From: Pararhodospirillum photometricum DSM 122
GTDB lineage: Bacteria; Pseudomonadota; Alphaproteobacteria; Rhodospirillales; Rhodospirillaceae
Assembly (NCBI RefSeq): GCF_000284415.1
Contig: NC_017059.1
Location: 2,976,558-2,996,036, forward strand
Length of the DNA: 19,479 nt
Direction: 5' to 3'
The translations under genes and the position numbers were made by a program. Positions 6,817 through 15,103 of the stretch are shown piece after piece. A model generated the notes under the pieces. That model did no database searches. It was not told the origin of the DNA and was given only the letters and a program-made list of their open reading frames with translations. The first letter of the stretch is position 1. Each line of letters starts with the position of its first letter.

Positions 6817-7178
6817 CAACTCTCACTGAAACCCTGCATGCCGGCGCGTTCCTCGTCTCCGAGGGCAATGGCTCCATTTCCCGTGAGCGCATTACTGTCG
6901 TATCCGGCCAGGATCTCCAGGCCGGCGCTGTGCTGGGTAAGGTCACGGCCTCGGGCAAATACGCCGCTTACGACAACGGCGCTTCCGATGGCACCCAAGC
7001 CGCTGCTGGCATTTTGTTTGCCTCTGTGGACGCTTCGGGCGGGGATGCTCACGGGGTGGCTGTCGTGCGCCTCGCTGAGGTTGCCAAGGCGGCCCTCGTC
7101 TTTGGCTCAGGCCAGGACGCCACGGCCAAAACGGCGGCCTACGCCGACCTGGCCGCCCTCACCATTATCGCCCGCTGA
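6813..7178 (+). CDS. Phage head decoration protein, lambda gpD-like
   Basis: A 121-residue protein starting MTTLTETLHAGAFLVSEGNG with an ideal AAGGAGG site at 6801-6807. Features of the decoration-protein family are the early S-x-x-R-x-x-I-T block, the LQAGAVLGKVTASGKY strand, GILFASVDASGGD and the C-terminal AALTIIAR. In lambda-like phages this trimer binds the outside of the expanded capsid and stabilises it. It is followed after 29 bp by the capsid gene, the usual phage order. Upstream terminase, portal and protease genes are missing, replaced by the IS5 fragment. The frame is intact, but with no functional phage around it the gene is probably a relic. Confidence 0.82.
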   Translation: MTTLTETLHAGAFLVSEGNGSISRERITVVSGQDLQAGAVLGKVTASGKYAAYDNGASDGTQAAAGILFASVDASGGDAHGVAVVRLAEVAKAALVFGSGQDATAKTAAYADLAALTIIAR

Positions 7179-7207
7179 CCGCCGGGCCACCAAGGAGACC
7201 TTGAGCC

Positions 7208-7742
7208 ATGGCGACCATGGACATTTTTGCCAGCGACGCTTTCAGGGTGACGTCGTTGTCTGGCTCGCTGGACAAGCTGGGGTATGTGCCCAGCTTCCTG
7301 CGCAGTCTTCCCGGTCTGTATGTGCCGGCTCCGGTGCGGACGGAATCCATTTTCATCGAGGAGCGCGAAAACGCTCCGGCCCTGATCCAGACTTCCGAGC
7401 GCGGTGAGGCGCCTGGGCGGCGCATTGGCGAGAAGCGCAAGGTGCGCGGCTTCAAGACGGTTCGACTGGCCCAGGCGTCGCGCATCCACGCCAGCGAACT
7501 CCAGAACATCCGCGCGTTCGGTTCCGAGAGTGAGTTGGCCCAGGTCCAGGTCGAAGTGGCGCGCCGGCAAGTGCTGATGCGCCGGGACTTCGAATTGACC
7601 TTCGAGAACATGTTCTTGGGAATGGTCCAGGGTTTAGCCGTCGATGCCGATGGCTCGACTTTGTACGACTGGGCGACGGAGTTCGGCCAGACGATCCCGG
7701 CCGAAATCGACTTCGACTTGGACAATGCGACCCCAGCTTCGG
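7208..7742 (+). pseudogene. Phage major capsid protein, lambda gpE-like, 3' truncated
   Basis: ATG 7208 follows AAGGAGA. The N-terminal 178 residues resemble the phage capsid E family: MDIFASDAFRVTSLSGSLDK, YVPSFLRSLPGLYVP, VRTESIFIEERENAPALIQT, RGEAPGRR and FENMFLGMVQGLAVDADGST, ending FDLDNATPASG. The family is about 340 residues, so roughly half remains. After 7742 the frame stays open to 7891, but it reads the antisense of the last part of der and is not phage-like. The deletion that removed the rest of the prophage therefore ended within about 20 bp of the der stop codon. Confidence 0.82.
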
Positions 7743-7760
7743 GGCCGTGCCTTCCCTTCC

Positions 7761-9246
7761 TCACGCATACGGGTTCTTGGTCGCCCGGAACAGCAGCCGG
7801 ATCGGAATCCCTGCCATGTCGAAATCCTCGCGCAACCCACTGGTCAGGTAGCGCACATAAGACTCCGGCAAATCATCCGGCCGCGTCATGAACAAGGCAA
7901 AGGTCGGCGGGCGGATCTTGGCCTGGGTGGCATAGCGGATCTTCAGGCGCCGCCCGTGCTTTCCAAGGGGCAGGGGATGGCGCTCCAGCATCCCCTGGAG
8001 CCAGCGGTTCAAGCGGCTGGTAGAGACCCGGCGGTTCCAGCGCCCATGCACCAGCAACACCGCCTCCATCAACTGATCCAGGCCGCGCCCCTGCAACGCC
8101 GACAAGGTGACATTGGGCACGCCGCGCACCTGGGCCAGCGAGCTTTCCAGCCGGTCGGCCACCCGTTGCAAGGTCGCGCCGCGATCGGTGCAGGCATCCC
8201 ATTTGTTGACGCCGATGACCAGGGCGCGCCCCTCGTCCACCACCATGCGCGCGATGGTCAGGTCCTGGCGGTCCATCACCATGTTGGCATCCAGGAGCAA
8301 GACACAGACCTCGGCGAGCCGGATGGCATTGAGGGTCTCGGCGACCATCAGCTTTTCCAGGCTGTTTTCGATGCGGGCCTTGCGCCGCAGGCCGGCGGTA
8401 TCGACGAGACGGAACCGCCGTCCCCCCCACCCCCAGTCCACGGCGATGGCATCGCGAGTGACTCCGGCCTCGGGGCCTGTGACCAGACGCTCTTCGCCCA
8501 AGAGGCGGTTGATGAGGGTGGATTTGCCCGTGTTGGGACGGCCGACGATGGCGACCTGGATGGGCCGTTCGCCGCGCGGGTCGATGGCCTCCACGGCAAA
8601 GTCATTGTCTTCGCCGTCCGCCAGCTCGATGTCGTCGGGCTCCAGGGCATCAAGGGCGGCGCCATCGGGTCCGACGTCGCGGGCTTGGGCGCCGGCGGCC
8701 AGCAGCGCGGCATAGGCGGCGTCGGCCTCGGCCTTGGCTTCTTCGGCCATGTGGGCATCGTGGAAGGGCCGCAGGGCATCGTAGAGGACGCCAAGCCCTT
8801 CGCCATGCTCGGCCGACAGCGGAACCGGATCGCCCAGCCCCAACCCATAGGCTTCGTACAGCCCGCCTTTGCCGGCGCCGCCTTCGCATTTGTTCGCAAC
8901 CAGGATCACCGGGATCGGCGCCTTGCGCAGCAGGTCGGCGAAGTGGGCATCAAGGGGTGTGACGCCGGCCCGGGCATCGATCAACATCAAGGCGACATGC
9001 GCCTCGGTCAAGGCCCGGTCGGTTTGCTGGCGCATCCGGCCTTCCAGGACCTCCGGGCCCGCTTCTTCCAGGCCGGCGGTATCGACGATGCGGAAGCTGA
9101 GGTCGGCCAGCCGGCCCGGCGCCTCGCGCCGATCCCGGGTGACCCCCGGGCATATCGTGCACGATGGCGAGGCGCCGGCCTGCCAAGCGATTGAACAAAG
9201 TAGACTTGCCGACGTTGGGCCGGCCGATGATGGCAACGGTGAACAT
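7761..9246 (-). CDS. der: Ribosome-assembly GTPase Der (EngA), frame broken by one extra base
   Basis: Der has two tandem GTPase domains and a C-terminal KH-like domain and acts in maturation of the 50S ribosomal subunit. From ATG 9246 the product opens [21 protein letters not shown], with the first P-loop at residues 8-15. At 9143-9147 a run of five C (plus strand) gives DMPG then a shift; with four, reading continues [16 protein letters not shown]. In the shifted frame follow DTAG (about 55-58), NKCE (about 108), an acidic Ala-rich linker, the second P-loop GRPNTGKS (about 235-242), VDTAG, NKWD (about 317) and the KH end [20 protein letters not shown]. Corrected length is 494 residues, normal for alphaproteobacteria. 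It follows bamB by 42 bp; yfgM-bamB-der is a conserved order. Since der is essential in studied bacteria, a sequence error is more likely than a true lesion. Confidence 0.93.
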
Positions 9247-9264
9247 GGGAAACCCCGGGTCGGG

Positions 9265-9290
9265 GAGGCCGGCCCCGCAGGCCGGTCCTC
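9265..9290 (-). other. Stable hairpin between bamB and der
   Basis: GAGGCCGGCC and GGCCGG-T-CCTC pair around a 5-nt loop, with one bulged base. The hairpin overlaps the bamB stop codon. No U-run follows in the direction of transcription, so it is not a typical intrinsic terminator; it could affect mRNA stability or the bamB/der ratio. der lacks a clear Shine-Dalgarno sequence just after it. Confidence 0.5.
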
Positions 9291-10635
9291 AGCGATAAGC
9301 CACGAGGTCACCCCCCGTGGTCAGAAAATAGAGTGTTCCTCCCGCCACGATCGGCGCCGAGGCCATGGCGTCGGGAAGGTCGATGCGGCCGAGAACTTGG
9401 CCGGTGTAGGGTGATACTGAATAGGCGTAGCCATCCGACGAGCCGACGATCAGCCGATCGGACGCCAGCACCGGACCGGTCCACAGCAAGGGATCGCCCA
9501 CACTGCCCGGCTTCTTCCAGCGCGGCAAGGGGGTGATCCACAGGACCTTCCCCGAGCGGGCGTTGAGCGCGGCCAGTTCAGCGTCTTCGGTGATCAAGAA
9601 CAGGACCTCGCCGGCGAGCCAGGGCTGTTGCGTGCCGGCGACCCGCAGTTGCCACGCCCGGTTCCCCGAGCGCAGATCCATGCCCACCATCAGGCCGCTG
9701 TTGCCGATGACGAACAGGCGGTTGCCGTCGATCACCGGGTTGGCCCGGATATCGAACAAGGTCCCCACCGCGTCGGTCCGACGCATCGCGGTGACCGAAT
9801 CGGCCCACACTTCGGTACCACTGTCAAGGCGCAGGGCAAAAACTTCGCCTGAACTATAGCTGACCACCACCAATCCCTGGTCGATGGCCGGCGTGGGCGC
9901 CCCGAGCAAGCTGGCTGTTTCCGGCACCCCGGAATGGGTCCAAAGCTTGCGTCCGTCCGACGCCGACAGGGCCAGGGCCTGGTTATCAATGGTGACCACC
10001 ACCACCCGCCCCGAATTCACCGCCGGCGCCGCCCGCAAGGGCGCGTCCACCGCGACCCGCCACAGTTCCTTGCCGCTTTGGGCCTCAAGGGCCACGACCT
10101 TGGCAAAGCCGGTGGTGACAAACACCTTGCCCTGATCATAGGCCAGCCCGCCGCCCAGCAGCGCCCCATCTTCTTCATCGCGCTTGCGGTCGGGCAGATC
10201 CTTTTCCCACAGCGCTTGCCCCGTGCGGGCATCGAAGGCACGAACGCTGGCGTGACGGTCGAGTGTGAAGATGCGACCGTCACCAACAACCGGACCGTTC
10301 AGCAAGCGGTCCCGCGTGGTGGAACCGCCGCCAATGGCAACCGACCACACCCGGTGCAAGGCTTCGCCAACCTGCATATGCTGCATGGCGTGATGGGAGT
10401 AGCCCCCACTTTGCGGCCAAGCGTCATTGGCCTCGGGGGCCGGCAGTTGGACCGGCTCGTCGCCGCGCGGCGCGCGGGACAGACCACGGTCCTGGGCCAG
10501 CACCGTGACCCGGTTGCCGGGCAGGGGGGGCTCCTCGTTCCCTCCGAACCATGAGGAACCAAACCAATCGCTACAGCCGGCCAACGCCAAGGCCATCAGG
10601 CTAAAAGTCCCGAAACGGAGGATCCGCGGGTTCAT
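9289..10635 (-). CDS. bamB: Outer-membrane assembly lipoprotein BamB (PQQ-type beta-propeller)
   Basis: BamB is the propeller lipoprotein of the BAM complex, which folds beta-barrel proteins into the outer membrane. The 448-residue product opens with a lipoprotein signal ending in the lipobox LALAGC, acylated Cys 21. A linker rich in Gly, Pro and charged residues precedes repeated PQQ-like blades, seen as [56 protein letters not shown] and [14 protein letters not shown]. Its length is slightly above the roughly 390 residues of E. coli BamB. The ATG overlaps the upstream stop by 4 nt (ATGA), indicating translational coupling, and der follows. The other candidate, a PQQ-dependent dehydrogenase, is unlikely given the lipobox, size and gene order. 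Confidence 0.93.
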   Translation of the reverse strand: MNPRILRFGTFSLMALALAGCSDWFGSSWFGGNEEPPLPGNRVTVLAQDRGLSRAPRGDEPVQLPAPEANDAWPQSGGYSHHAMQHMQVGEALHRVWSVAIGGGSTTRDRLLNGPVVGDGRIFTLDRHASVRAFDARTGQALWEKDLPDRKRDEEDGALLGGGLAYDQGKVFVTTGFAKVVALEAQSGKELWRVAVDAPLRAAPAVNSGRVVVVTIDNQALALSASDGRKLWTHSGVPETASLLGAPTPAIDQGLVVVSYSSGEVFALRLDSGTEVWADSVTAMRRTDAVGTLFDIRANPVIDGNRLFVIGNSGLMVGMDLRSGNRAWQLRVAGTQQPWLAGEVLFLITEDAELAALNARSGKVLWITPLPRWKKPGSVGDPLLWTGPVLASDRLIVGSSDGYAYSVSPYTGQVLGRIDLPDAMASAPIVAGGTLYFLTTGGDLVAYR

Positions 10636-11357
10636 CGGGCTCCTCCGTCGCCGGCCCCCGGCAACGCCTCGGGTACCGGGGCCCCCAGGGCTTCGAGCAT
10701 CCCGGCCGCGCGCTGGCGCAGACCTTGGGAGGCCAGACGATCCGCCGCCAGCCCCGACAGCAAGGTCACCGCCGTGTCCCGGTCGTCTTTCTTGAGAGCG
10801 ACGAGTGCCGCCAGTTCCTCGGCCAAGGGCCGCCAGGGTCCGGCCCCGCCGCGCAAGGGGGCCAGCAAGGAATCGACGGTGGTCGCATCGAGCAGGTCGA
10901 GGCCGTGCGAGACCGCGAGCACCCGTGCCGTATCGCGAAACACGGGATCCACCCCATGATCGGCGGCCAAGCCCTGGTACAGAGCCACGGCCTCGGCGGT
11001 TTTGCCGTCTTGGGCCAGCAAGGCCGCGCGCCGCAAGATGGCAAGGGGCACCACGCCGCCACGCCGATCCTGGGCAATGGCCGTCAAGGCGGCCTCGGCG
11101 CCGGCCCGATCGCCCGCCGCCAACTGGCTGTCCGCGGCCTCATAGGCGGCCGCCGCTGCTGCCCGCTCCCGGGCTTGCCACGCCTGCCATCCCTGGCCGG
11201 CGGCAACCCCGCCCACCAGCAGCACCACGCCGGCCAGGACATGGCCGCCGTAGCGTGCCCAGAGAGAGGCCAACCTTTCGTGGCGCAAATCCTCGTCGAT
11301 CTCCCGGAAGAGCGCTTCCTGGTTGGGGTCCACAGGTGTCATCGGAGGCTTGACCAC
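10632..11357 (-). CDS. YfgM-like TPR membrane protein
   Basis: A 241-residue, single-pass inner-membrane protein with a periplasmic TPR-like domain. The cytoplasmic N-terminus carries the family signature EALFREIDEDLRHERLASLW. A membrane helix HVLAGVVLLVGGVAAGQGWQ follows at about residues 39-58, then WQARERAAAAAAYEAAD and Ala-rich helical repeats. E. coli YfgM associates with the SecYEG translocon and the chaperone PpiD and lies directly before bamB, as here. The GTG at 11357 has AGGAGA 7 to 12 bases upstream; an internal ATG at 11342 lacks a site at proper distance. It is the first gene of the yfgM-bamB-der operon. The family assignment rests on the N-terminal motif, topology and synteny. 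Confidence 0.85.
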   Translation of the reverse strand: MVKPPMTPVDPNQEALFREIDEDLRHERLASLWARYGGHVLAGVVLLVGGVAAGQGWQAWQARERAAAAAAYEAADSQLAAGDRAGAEAALTAIAQDRRGGVVPLAILRRAALLAQDGKTAEAVALYQGLAADHGVDPVFRDTARVLAVSHGLDLLDATTVDSLLAPLRGGAGPWRPLAEELAALVALKKDDRDTAVTLLSGLAADRLASQGLRQRAAGMLEALGAPVPEALPGAGDGGAR

Positions 11358-11422
11358 GCTCTTTCTCCTGCGCCTTGCGCGTCTTCGGATGCTGGCCGGT
11401 TCGGGCCGAAAAAAGGGGTTTT

Positions 11423-11451
11423 ACCATACCGGGGCTCTTTGACCTTGGCAA
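11423..11451 (-). promoter_or_regulatory. Candidate sigma-70 promoter for yfgM-bamB-der
   Basis: On the minus strand, TTGCCA (-35, 11446-11451), a 17-bp spacer and TATGGT (-10, 11423-11428) lie 66 bp before the GTG of the YfgM-like gene. Spacing is ideal and both hexamers are near consensus. It is the only good candidate I see in the divergent intergenic region. Confidence 0.55.
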
Positions 11452-11537
11452 CGAAAGGCCGCCGCGCCAGGGAGGCTCCCCCGCGCAGAATACATCCATA
11501 GCGCTAACATGGTAGGCGCATACACTTGACTTTTGGT

Positions 11538-11566
11538 TCAGATTATTATAGTTCTATTTAATCTGA
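11538..11566. promoter_or_regulatory. Inverted repeat in promoter region of the Cache/chemoreceptor unit
   Basis: TCAGATTA (11538-11545) and TAATCTGA (11559-11566) form a perfect 8-bp inverted repeat around 13 bp. A TTGACT (11526-11531) lies just upstream and TATAGT (11547-11552) lies inside the spacer at a 15-bp distance, so the repeat would straddle a weak promoter, as an operator does. The block is AT-rich in an otherwise GC-rich region. About 110 nt of leader separate it from the GTG at 11679. Confidence 0.45.
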
Positions 11567-11678
11567 GATGCAGCCCCAAAGCCACCCCTTGTTCGTCGCG
11601 GGGCCCGGGAGGGGAAGCAAGACCTTAATGCCATCCGATCCCGGGGGCAGGCCCCGGCGGAAGCAAAGGAGGAGCGCC

Positions 11679-12140
11679 GTGAAGAAACCTGTTCTTTGTG
11701 CCGTGGTGGGCTTGGCCTGTCTGGCGGGACCGGCTTTGGCCCAAGATCCTGGCCACGCGACCCGCGAAGATGCGGTGGCGATCGTGCAAAAGGCGGTGTC
11801 GGCGGCCAAGGCCGAGGGAAAAGAGGTGGTCTACAGCGCGATCACGGCCAAGGATCCGCGCTTTCTTGACCGCGACCTTTATATTTTTGTCTGGGACATG
11901 AGTGCCAACACCCTGGCCCATGGCTCGAACCCCAAGATGGTCGGCAAGAACCTAGCCGACGCCACGGATACAGATGGCAAGGCTTTCGCCCAGGAACGCC
12001 TGACCCTGGCCAAGACCAACGCCTCATTCTGGACTGACTACAAGTGGTCAAACCCCCAGACCAAAAAAATCGAGGAAAAATCGACATATTGCGAGGTTTA
12101 CGAGGAAAACCTGCTGTGTGCCGGTATCTATAAACAGTAA
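11679..12140 (+). CDS. Secreted single Cache-domain protein
   Basis: A 153-residue protein with a cleavable signal peptide (KKPVLCAVVGLACLAGPALA, cut before QD). The rest is a small Cache-type sensor fold: a long first helix with EDAVAIVQKAVSAAKAEGKE, then YIFVWDMSANTLAHGSNPKM and VGKNLADATDTDGKAFAQE, and the final strands KWSNPQTKKIEEKSTYCEVY, ending LLCAGIYKQ. This N..G.N....G....D..G pattern is typical of Cache proteins that bind small organic ligands. It has no membrane anchor after the signal, so it should be free in the periplasm. The GTG at 11679 has a perfect AAAGGAGGA site; an in-frame ATG at 11568 would precede the signal peptide and is not chosen. Two cysteines near the C-terminus could form a disulfide. 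The chemoreceptor gene starts 41 bp downstream. Confidence 0.85.
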   Translation: MKKPVLCAVVGLACLAGPALAQDPGHATREDAVAIVQKAVSAAKAEGKEVVYSAITAKDPRFLDRDLYIFVWDMSANTLAHGSNPKMVGKNLADATDTDGKAFAQERLTLAKTNASFWTDYKWSNPQTKKIEEKSTYCEVYEENLLCAGIYKQ

Positions 12141-12181
12141 ATCACCCAACACAAAAAATATATTTATTAAGGAGAACGGCG

Positions 12182-13888
12182 GTGAACGTTTTCTTTCGAT
12201 GGATTGACAACCTTGGGATCCGATCCAAGGTTTCGTTCACGCCGTTTCTTCTCTCCGTTACCCTGAGTGTCTTTGTTGCCTACGGCACATGGGTTTTTAC
12301 CGAGAATAGCGAGGCGGTCCAGGGGCTGATGGGGTACCAGGAGCGCGTCGATGCCATGACCGATTTCCTTTTGGAAAGCTCGGCCACCCGGGGCGAGCTT
12401 TACCGCCTCACCTCGTTCGCAGCCGCCAGCACCGATGCCGGGGCCGTTGCCCGCGAGACCACCAAAGTCAAACAGAGGATTGACGCCCTGGAGGCGCAGG
12501 GCAGGGCCATGGGCCAAGCCGCCCGTGACGGGGGCGTTGAACCCCCTGTGGTCGAGGCCGGGCTCGACGGGATCAAGGCTTTCGCCAAAAAAGCCCTCGA
12601 CATCATCGATCTCGTTGAGACCGATCCCGCCATGGCCCTCACGCTGATGGCGCAAACCGAAAAAGCCTACCTCGACGCCCAAACCCGACTGGAGGCGATC
12701 CATGCCCGGATCGACAGCCTCAACCATGCGCAGGGCAAAGGGCTCCAGTCCTCTCTCTTGTCCACCCGCGGTCTGTTTCTCGGACTAGGAGCCCTGGCCT
12801 TGGGCCTGGGATTCTTGCTGAGCGTTATCGTCTCGTGGCGTATTTCCACGCCGCTGCGGGCCTTGACCCAGGTGTTGGACCGTCTCGCCCGCCAGGACTA
12901 TGACGTGACGGTCCCGTGTCAGGCCCAGAAAGACGAAACCGGGATCATGGCCCGCGCCCTTCAAGTGTTACACCAGAGTCTGCGCGATGCCGAGCGCCTT
13001 TCCGCCGAAAAAACCGCCGCCCAGGCCGCCCAGCAAGAACGCGCCCGGCGCATCGATAGCCTTGCCGGGTCTTTTGAGAGCACCGTGGCGCGGGTCCTCG
13101 AGAGCGTGGGAGGAGCGGCACGCGACCTCACCCTGACCGCCCGCGACATGGCCGCCGTCGCCGACGAGGCCAACGCCAAGGCCCAAACCGTGGCCCGGGC
13201 CGCCAATACCGCCAGCACCAACGTCCAGACCGCGGCCTCGGCCGCCGAGGAAATGAGCGCCTCCATTCGTGAGATCAGCGCCCAGGTCAGCCACTCGACC
13301 CAGATCGCCGGCCACGCCGTGACCGAGGCCCGCCAGACCAACACCATCGTGCAGGGCTTGGCCGCGGCCGCCCAAAAAATCGGCGACGTGCTCGGGCTTA
13401 TTACCCAAATCGCGGGGCAAACCAATCTGTTGGCGCTGAACGCCACCATCGAGGCCGCCCGCGCCGGGGATGCGGGCAAGGGATTTGCCGTGGTGGCCGG
13501 AGAGGTCAAGTCGCTGGCCGGTCAAACCGCCCGCGCCACCGACGAAATTGCCGCGCAGATCACCGCCATTCAAGACAGCACCGCCCATGCCGTTGAGGCC
13601 ATTGGCCGCATTGGCGAGGTCATTACCCAAATCAACGACATTTCAACGGGGATTGCCGCGTCGATCCAACAGCAAGGCGAAGCCACCACCGAAATATCGC
13701 ATGGGGTGCAGCACGCCGCCACCGGCACTCTCGAGGTGTCGCGGACCATTTCCCAGGTGACGGAAACGGCCGCCACCACCGGGCACGCCGCCGAAAAGGT
13801 CATGGGCGCCGCCGATGGCTTGTCCCACCAAGCCGAGACCCTCCGGCACGAGGTCGAACGTTTTATCTTTGCCCTGAAAAACGCCTGA
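12182..13888 (+). CDS. Methyl-accepting chemotaxis protein
   Basis: A 568-residue transmembrane chemoreceptor that controls CheA/CheW signalling to flagella. It has a first membrane helix at about 17-37, a helical periplasmic domain at about 38-195 (four-helix-bundle type by its helix-rich, heptad-like sequence; no Cache motif), a second helix at 196-218, HAMP at about 219-272 and a cytoplasmic coiled coil. The conserved tip is at about 413-449, with QTNLLALNATIEAARAGDAG and KGFAVVAGEVKSLAGQTA. The C-terminus FIFALKNA has no CheR/CheB-binding pentapeptide. The GTG at 12182 follows AAGGAGAAC. The adjacent Cache protein gene suggests the receptor might take its ligand signal from that soluble partner, which is inference. 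The cognate che genes are not in the window. Confidence 0.93.
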   Translation: MNVFFRWIDNLGIRSKVSFTPFLLSVTLSVFVAYGTWVFTENSEAVQGLMGYQERVDAMTDFLLESSATRGELYRLTSFAAASTDAGAVARETTKVKQRIDALEAQGRAMGQAARDGGVEPPVVEAGLDGIKAFAKKALDIIDLVETDPAMALTLMAQTEKAYLDAQTRLEAIHARIDSLNHAQGKGLQSSLLSTRGLFLGLGALALGLGFLLSVIVSWRISTPLRALTQVLDRLARQDYDVTVPCQAQKDETGIMARALQVLHQSLRDAERLSAEKTAAQAAQQERARRIDSLAGSFESTVARVLESVGGAARDLTLTARDMAAVADEANAKAQTVARAANTASTNVQTAASAAEEMSASIREISAQVSHSTQIAGHAVTEARQTNTIVQGLAAAAQKIGDVLGLITQIAGQTNLLALNATIEAARAGDAGKGFAVVAGEVKSLAGQTARATDEIAAQITAIQDSTAHAVEAIGRIGEVITQINDISTGIAASIQQQGEATTEISHGVQHAATGTLEVSRTISQVTETAATTGHAAEKVMGAADGLSHQAETLRHEVERFIFALKNA

Positions 13889-13987
13889 TCTTGCAGGAGG
13901 CTTGCCCGAGAGCGCATGGGCGGTGTACCAACGCCTGATCCTGACTGGAGCGCGCCCTTCGTGCGCCCCTTTGAGCGGATTCAGGCC

Positions 13988-15103
13988 ATGCCCCTCCTTC
14001 CCACCCTGACCGCCCCCACCTTGACCACCTATGTGGCGCGGACCTACCTTAAAGCGTTGGCCGGGTCGGTCCTCGCGGTATCGGCTCTTCTTTTGCTGTT
14101 CGATATCATCGAAATCACGCGACGCGCCGGGTCGCGCCAAGTCGATCTCGACGTGGTCTTGACCATGGCCTTCGACCATCTGCCGATGACATTGCAAAGT
14201 GCTTTGCCCTTCGTCTTCATGGGCGGAGCGGTCATTGTCTTTTGGCGGCTGGCCCGATCCAGCGAACTGGTGGTGATCCGGGCGGTGGGGATGTCGGTTT
14301 GGCAGTTTCTGACCCCGATTCTGGGGGTGGTTTTGCTGCTGGGCACCCTCAATGTCACCATGCTCAATCCCTTGGCCGCGCGGCTCTATGCAAGTTATGA
14401 GCGCATGGAAGCCACCTTGGATGCGGGGACCAAGGCCCCCATTGCCATGTCCAATGGCGGCCTTTGGTTGCGGGAAACCCACCCGGATGGCCAAGTGGTC
14501 GTGCTGGCCCGGGGGGTCCGGCAGGTGGACCATACCCTGGTGCTTCAGAATCTGACCCTCTTTCGCTTCGGGCCCGATGGGCGGTTTCGCGAGCGTGTGG
14601 ATGCCCGCACGGGGGGCCTCGACCATGAGGCCCTGGTGTTGTCCGAGGTGATCGTCTCGCGGCCGGGGGATCCCCTTGAGGTGTATCCGACCTTGACTGT
14701 CCCCTCGCGCCTGACCCTGCCCAAGATTCAAGACAGCTTTTCCCCGCCCGAGACCGTCTCTTTCTGGGATTTGCCCGAGTTTATTGCGTTTTTCGAGGCC
14801 GCGGGCTTTTCTGCCCACGCCCATCGGCTGCACTGGCACGCCTTGATTGCCTCGCCCCTCCTTCTTGTCGCCATGGTGCTGATGGGGGCCGTGTTCTCTC
14901 TCAAGCCCAGCCAACGCTCCGTCAATTGGCTGGCGCGGATTATTGGGGCTCTCAGTGCGGGGTTCGGGGTATTTTTTCTCTCCAAGGTGACTTATACCCT
15001 GGGGTTGTCTGAGACCTTGCCTATTGCCTTGGCCGCCTGGACCCCGCCGCTGATCACCGGCTGCGTTGCTTTGGCGATGTTGTTCCACTTGGAGGATGGA
15101 TGA
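13988..15103 (+). CDS. lptG: LPS export ABC transporter permease LptG
   Basis: LptG pairs with LptF and the ATPase LptB to extract lipopolysaccharide from the inner membrane. The 371-residue product has the family layout: an N-terminal helix with YVARTYLKALAGSVLAV and LLLLFDIIEITRRAG, two helices around PMTLQSALPFVFMGGAVIVF and LARSSELVVIRAVGMSVW, a periplasmic beta-jellyroll at about 125-275 (GGLWLRETHPDGQVVVLARG and following), then three helices including HALIASPLLLVAMVLMGAVF. An in-frame ATG at 13916 would add 24 residues, but its GGAGG is 14 bp away and the family N-terminus fits 13988 better. lptF and lptD, its frequent neighbours, are not here. The stop overlaps the next gene start (ATGA), so the two are likely coupled. 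Confidence 0.9.
   Translation: MPLLPTLTAPTLTTYVARTYLKALAGSVLAVSALLLLFDIIEITRRAGSRQVDLDVVLTMAFDHLPMTLQSALPFVFMGGAVIVFWRLARSSELVVIRAVGMSVWQFLTPILGVVLLLGTLNVTMLNPLAARLYASYERMEATLDAGTKAPIAMSNGGLWLRETHPDGQVVVLARGVRQVDHTLVLQNLTLFRFGPDGRFRERVDARTGGLDHEALVLSEVIVSRPGDPLEVYPTLTVPSRLTLPKIQDSFSPPETVSFWDLPEFIAFFEAAGFSAHAHRLHWHALIASPLLLVAMVLMGAVFSLKPSQRSVNWLARIIGALSAGFGVFFLSKVTYTLGLSETLPIALAAWTPPLITGCVALAMLFHLEDG

Noticed and set aside
9143..9147. Programmed frameshift in der
   Set aside because: No der gene is known to use one. A homopolymer error or mutation is simpler.
7644..9194. Long plus-strand open frame opposite der
   Set aside because: It is antisense to Der, whose motifs are unmistakable. Long antisense frames are expected in GC-rich coding DNA.
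13643..15088. Long minus-strand open frame opposite lptG and the chemoreceptor end
   Set aside because: Low-complexity Gly/Gln/Pro/His-rich translation, no domain, and a clear lptG on the other strand.
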